DNA from: Vibrio jasicida CAIM 1864 = LMG 25398
GTDB lineage: Bacteria > Pseudomonadota > Gammaproteobacteria > Enterobacterales > Vibrionaceae
Direction of reading: 5' to 3'
NCBI RefSeq assembly: GCF_000400365.1
Contig: NZ_BAOG01000041.1
Coordinates: 124,001-188,000, forward strand
Length of the DNA stretch: 64,000 nucleotides
Of the stretch, positions 61,631 through 64,000 are shown in pieces (position 1 is the stretch's first letter; every line of letters starts with the position of its first letter). The notes beneath the pieces were generated by a model. It was not told where the DNA came from, searched no databases, and worked only from the letters and a program-made list of their open reading frames with translations. Made by a program: the position numbers and the translations under genes.

Positions 61631-61660
61631 ATAGCGTGTGAGTGAGTGCTCACACGCTAT
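61631..61660 (+). repeat. Perfect 12-bp hairpin after zrgA
   Basis: ATAGCGTGTGAG and CTCACACGCTAT pair around TGAGTG. No T tract follows. It sits in the 52-base gap between the binding protein and the ATPase genes. Confidence 0.75.
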
Positions 61661-61677
61661 TGCCTTGGTAATTTATT

Positions 61678-62406
61678 ATGACTGAAACCACGTCAAACGT
61701 TGTTGAGCTGAATAATGCCCAGTTTGTCTGGCCCGGCTCAGAAAGCGCGACCATTAATATTCCACACTTACACATCGCTCAAGGTGAGCATGTCTTTATC
61801 AAAGGCCCTAGCGGCTGTGGTAAATCGACTCTGCTTGCCCTACTTACTGGAATCAATACTCTTACATCGGGTTCTCTGTCTGTACTTGATACCGATCTTG
61901 CAAGCTTAAGAGCAAGCCAAAGAGACAAATTTCGTGCCGATCACATTGGTTATATCTTCCAACAATTCAATTTGTTGCCTTACTTGAATGTGATCGAAAA
62001 CGTCCTAATTCCATGCCAATTCAGCAAAATTCGCCGAGATCGCGTTGCACCAAACGCTTCGAATGCAACGCTTGAAGAGCAAGCAACATCACTGCTAGAA
62101 CGTTTGCATCTTCCGAAAGCACTGCACAATAAGCCTGTCTCTGAGCTGAGTATTGGCCAGCAACAGCGCGTTGCAGCCGCCCGTGCACTGATCGGCCAAC
62201 CTGAACTGGTGATTGCTGACGAGCCAACTTCAGCATTGGACCATGACAACCGCAAAGCGTTTATTGAGTTATTGATGGAACAAGCCAATCTTGCCAGCGC
62301 CACATTGGTTTTTGTTAGCCATGATCCAACTCTGGAATCTCTCTTCCACAGAACACTAAACTTGCCTGAAATCAATCAAGCGCAAACCCTAGGAGCCGCA
62401 TCATGA
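61678..62406 (+). CDS. ABC transporter ATPase of the zinc locus
   Basis: A 242-residue ATPase of the MacB/LolD type. Walker A is GPSGCGKSTLL (about 43-53), the signature is LSIGQQQRVAAAR (LSIGQ in place of LSGGQ), and Walker B is LVIADEPTSALD. Its stop overlaps the permease start (ATGA), so it pairs with that FtsX-type membrane protein. Placement in a Zur-controlled operon points to zinc handling. It would correspond to one of the zrg transport genes, but I cannot assign the letter. Confidence 0.88.
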   Translation: MTETTSNVVELNNAQFVWPGSESATINIPHLHIAQGEHVFIKGPSGCGKSTLLALLTGINTLTSGSLSVLDTDLASLRASQRDKFRADHIGYIFQQFNLLPYLNVIENVLIPCQFSKIRRDRVAPNASNATLEEQATSLLERLHLPKALHNKPVSELSIGQQQRVAAARALIGQPELVIADEPTSALDHDNRKAFIELLMEQANLASATLVFVSHDPTLESLFHRTLNLPEINQAQTLGAAS

Positions 62407-63662
62407 GTGCCGTAGTAAAGCTCGCTTGGAAAAGCCTGATGAACCGCAAAGCGACGGCTATTCTCACCATCATGACAGTCGCGATTTCAGTTGTCCTTTT
62501 ATTGGGTGTTGAACGCATTCGTACCCAAGCTAAGGACAGCTTCGCTAACACCATTTCTGGTACCGATTTAATCGTCGGGGGCCGTTCTGGACAAGTCAAC
62601 TTGCTGCTGTACTCAGTATTCAGAATCGGCAATGCCACCAACAACATAGATTGGAAAAGCTACGAAGAGTTTGCTAACCACAGTGCCGTCGATTGGGCAA
62701 TTCCAATCTCACTCGGAGATTCCCACAAAGGGTTTCGCGTAATGGGCACCAACCAGAGCTATTTCGAACACTATAAATACGGAAATAAACAGCCTTTAAA
62801 ATTGTCCGAAGGCAGGGAGTTCAATGGCCTGTTTGAAACTGTGCTCGGCTCTGATGTCGCAAAACAGCTTGGATATAAAATCGGTAGCGAAATCATCATT
62901 GCACACGGCATCAGTGACGTTGGTTTTAGCCGGCATGACAACTTACCATTTAAGGTGGTTGGCATTCTTGCTCCTACTGGCACTCCTGTCGATAAAACCG
63001 TACACGTTTCTTTAGAGGCGATCGAAGCGATTCACGTAGGTTGGGAAAGCGGTGCCCGTTTAGGTCCGACCCCAAGTGCTAATGAGCTAAAATCACGCGA
63101 CTTCCAACCTAAACAAATCACTGCCATGTTGGTTGGGTTAAAATCACGAATTCAAACCTTTGCCCTACAGAGGCAGATCAACACCTATCCGAAAGAACCT
63201 CTCAGTGCCATCATGCCAGGCGTCGCTTTGCATGAATTATGGGGCATGATGTCCGTTGCCGAGCAAGCACTCATGGCTGTATCAGGCTTTGTGGTTGTGG
63301 CAGGGTTATTAGGCATGCTAAGCAGCCTATTGACCAGTCTGCAAGAGCGTCGTCGTGAAATGGCGATCCTGCGAGCCATGGGGGCAAGACCAAAACACGT
63401 ATTCTCATTACTGATAAGTGAAGCCAGCTTATTGACCTTCGCAGGTATTGTGACGGGATTAGTGGGTCTTTATTCCATGCTTGCCCTCTTGCAACCAATA
63501 ATCCAACAAAGTTATGGTATACACCTAACACTAACGGCACTGTCGCCGTATGAATGGATGTTGCTTGGCTTTGTACAATGTGCAGGCATTGTGATTGGCT
63601 TCATCCCGGCATTTCGCGCTTACCGACAATCGCTAAGTGATGGAATGACAATAAGGATTTAG
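62403..63662 (+). CDS. FtsX/MacB-type ABC permease of the zinc locus
   Basis: A 419-residue membrane protein with the MacB-like layout: an N-terminal helix (about 15-37), a large periplasmic domain (about 40-285), then three helices (about 290-310, 335-362 and 380-405). LQERRREMAILRAMGARPKHVFSLL is the conserved FtsX-family coupling segment. Proteins of this fold usually move substrates out of the membrane or periplasm rather than import metals, which makes its zinc role unusual. Confidence 0.88.
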   Translation: MSAVVKLAWKSLMNRKATAILTIMTVAISVVLLLGVERIRTQAKDSFANTISGTDLIVGGRSGQVNLLLYSVFRIGNATNNIDWKSYEEFANHSAVDWAIPISLGDSHKGFRVMGTNQSYFEHYKYGNKQPLKLSEGREFNGLFETVLGSDVAKQLGYKIGSEIIIAHGISDVGFSRHDNLPFKVVGILAPTGTPVDKTVHVSLEAIEAIHVGWESGARLGPTPSANELKSRDFQPKQITAMLVGLKSRIQTFALQRQINTYPKEPLSAIMPGVALHELWGMMSVAEQALMAVSGFVVVAGLLGMLSSLLTSLQERRREMAILRAMGARPKHVFSLLISEASLLTFAGIVTGLVGLYSMLALLQPIIQQSYGIHLTLTALSPYEWMLLGFVQCAGIVIGFIPAFRAYRQSLSDGMTIRI

Positions 63663-63667
63663 TAAAA

Positions 63668-64000
63668 ATGTGGAAAAAAATACTCGCTAGCTGTTTGCTG
63701 ATGATTTCGTTTACCGCGCCTGTGATGGCCAGTGACGAACCATTAAAGCTTGATTGGATAGATCTCGTCCCAGAAGCCGAACGCAAGATGTTCGATAGTA
63801 TGGGAATGCCAGCCACAGACCACAGCGGTGGTGCAGCAATGCAATCTAAGGTCGGTAACGTTCGTCCTGAATTGAACGGAAGCACAGTCAAGATTCCTGG
63901 TTTTGTCATCCCATTAGAAGGCGATGCAAATACCGTCACGGAGTTTTTGTTAGTGCCTTATTTTGGTGCTTGTATTCACGTGCCGCCACCGCCACCGAAC
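63668..64000 (+). CDS. DUF3299-family exported protein (C-terminus beyond window)
   Basis: The first 111 codons of a frame starting at ATG 63668, five bases after the permease stop. It has a signal peptide (MWKKILASCLLMISFTAPVMA), then LDWIDLVPEAERKMFDSMG. The DUF3299 signature region is IPGFVIPLEGDANTVTEFLLVPYFGACIHVPPPPPN, split as IPGFVIPLEGD and LVPYFGACIHVPPPPPN. The Cys and His in GACIHVPPP are candidate metal ligands. The window ends inside the gene. Confidence 0.85.
   Translation, partial: MWKKILASCLLMISFTAPVMASDEPLKLDWIDLVPEAERKMFDSMGMPATDHSGGAAMQSKVGNVRPELNGSTVKIPGFVIPLEGDANTVTEFLLVPYFGACIHVPPPPPN

Overview
The window is chromosomal DNA from a marine gammaproteobacterium of the genus Vibrio, most likely the Harveyi clade (V. 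parahaemolyticus / V. alginolyticus / V. campbellii type). The evidence is protein similarity recalled from known families, moderate GC, and Vibrio gene orders: glmS next to pykF, a leuO-to-leuABCD neighbourhood, lptD-surA-pdxA-rsmA-apaG-apaH-folA, rplU-rpmA-obgE divergent from ispB, mdh divergent from argR, and mpl/fbp/ppa/ytfP-tamB-tamA/msrA/ytfK/ytfJ. No tRNA, rRNA, CRISPR array, IS element or phage was seen. The only mobile-like item is one short inverted-repeat element at 33851-33929.

Layout. 1-8130: a cut-off DUF481 outer-membrane protein, glmS with a DeoR-type regulator, pykF, a GntR-type regulator and a membrane diguanylate cyclase. 8262-12739: ilvIH and a long-chain acyl-CoA ligase. 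13033-23049: leuO, a glycosyltransferase/PAP2-phosphatase pair, an SH3 lipoprotein, a small secreted-like protein, then leuABCD behind a leader-peptide attenuator. 23185-33830: a DUF547 protein, djlA, the lptD-surA-pdxA-rsmA-apaG-apaH series, folA and the yjjPB transporter pair. 34024-39390: obgE, rpmA, rplU, ispB, mdh, argR. 39775-44115: a TAXI-type TRAP transporter with a universal stress protein. 44209-49753: thiBPQ under a TPP riboswitch, then ubiX and mpl. 50067-60395: fbp, ppa, two DUF2799 lipoproteins, ytfP, tamB, tamA, msrA, ytfK, ytfJ. 60520-64000: a Zur-box-controlled zinc locus of the zrg type, cut by the window end.

How the genes work together. Several blocks serve branched-chain amino acid synthesis (ilvIH, leuABCD, LeuO). 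Others serve outer-membrane assembly (LptD, SurA, TamAB, DjlA), central carbon flux (PykF, Fbp, Mdh, Ppa), cell-wall precursor supply and recycling (GlmS, Mpl), and cofactor uptake or synthesis (ThiBPQ, PdxA, UbiX, IspB).

The most unusual content is regulatory or accessory. It includes the complete leu attenuator (17918-18044), the perfect Zur palindrome (60520-60536) ahead of DUF2607-zrgA-ABC-FtsX-type permease-DUF3299, and the repeated GAAACTT operator-like cluster ahead of the DeoR regulator. Several strong intergenic hairpins separate cotranscribed genes (lptD-surA, leuB-leuC, TRAP binding protein-permease, zrgA-ABC ATPase). Start codons were moved from the longest reading frame where a ribosome binding site or family length decided it.
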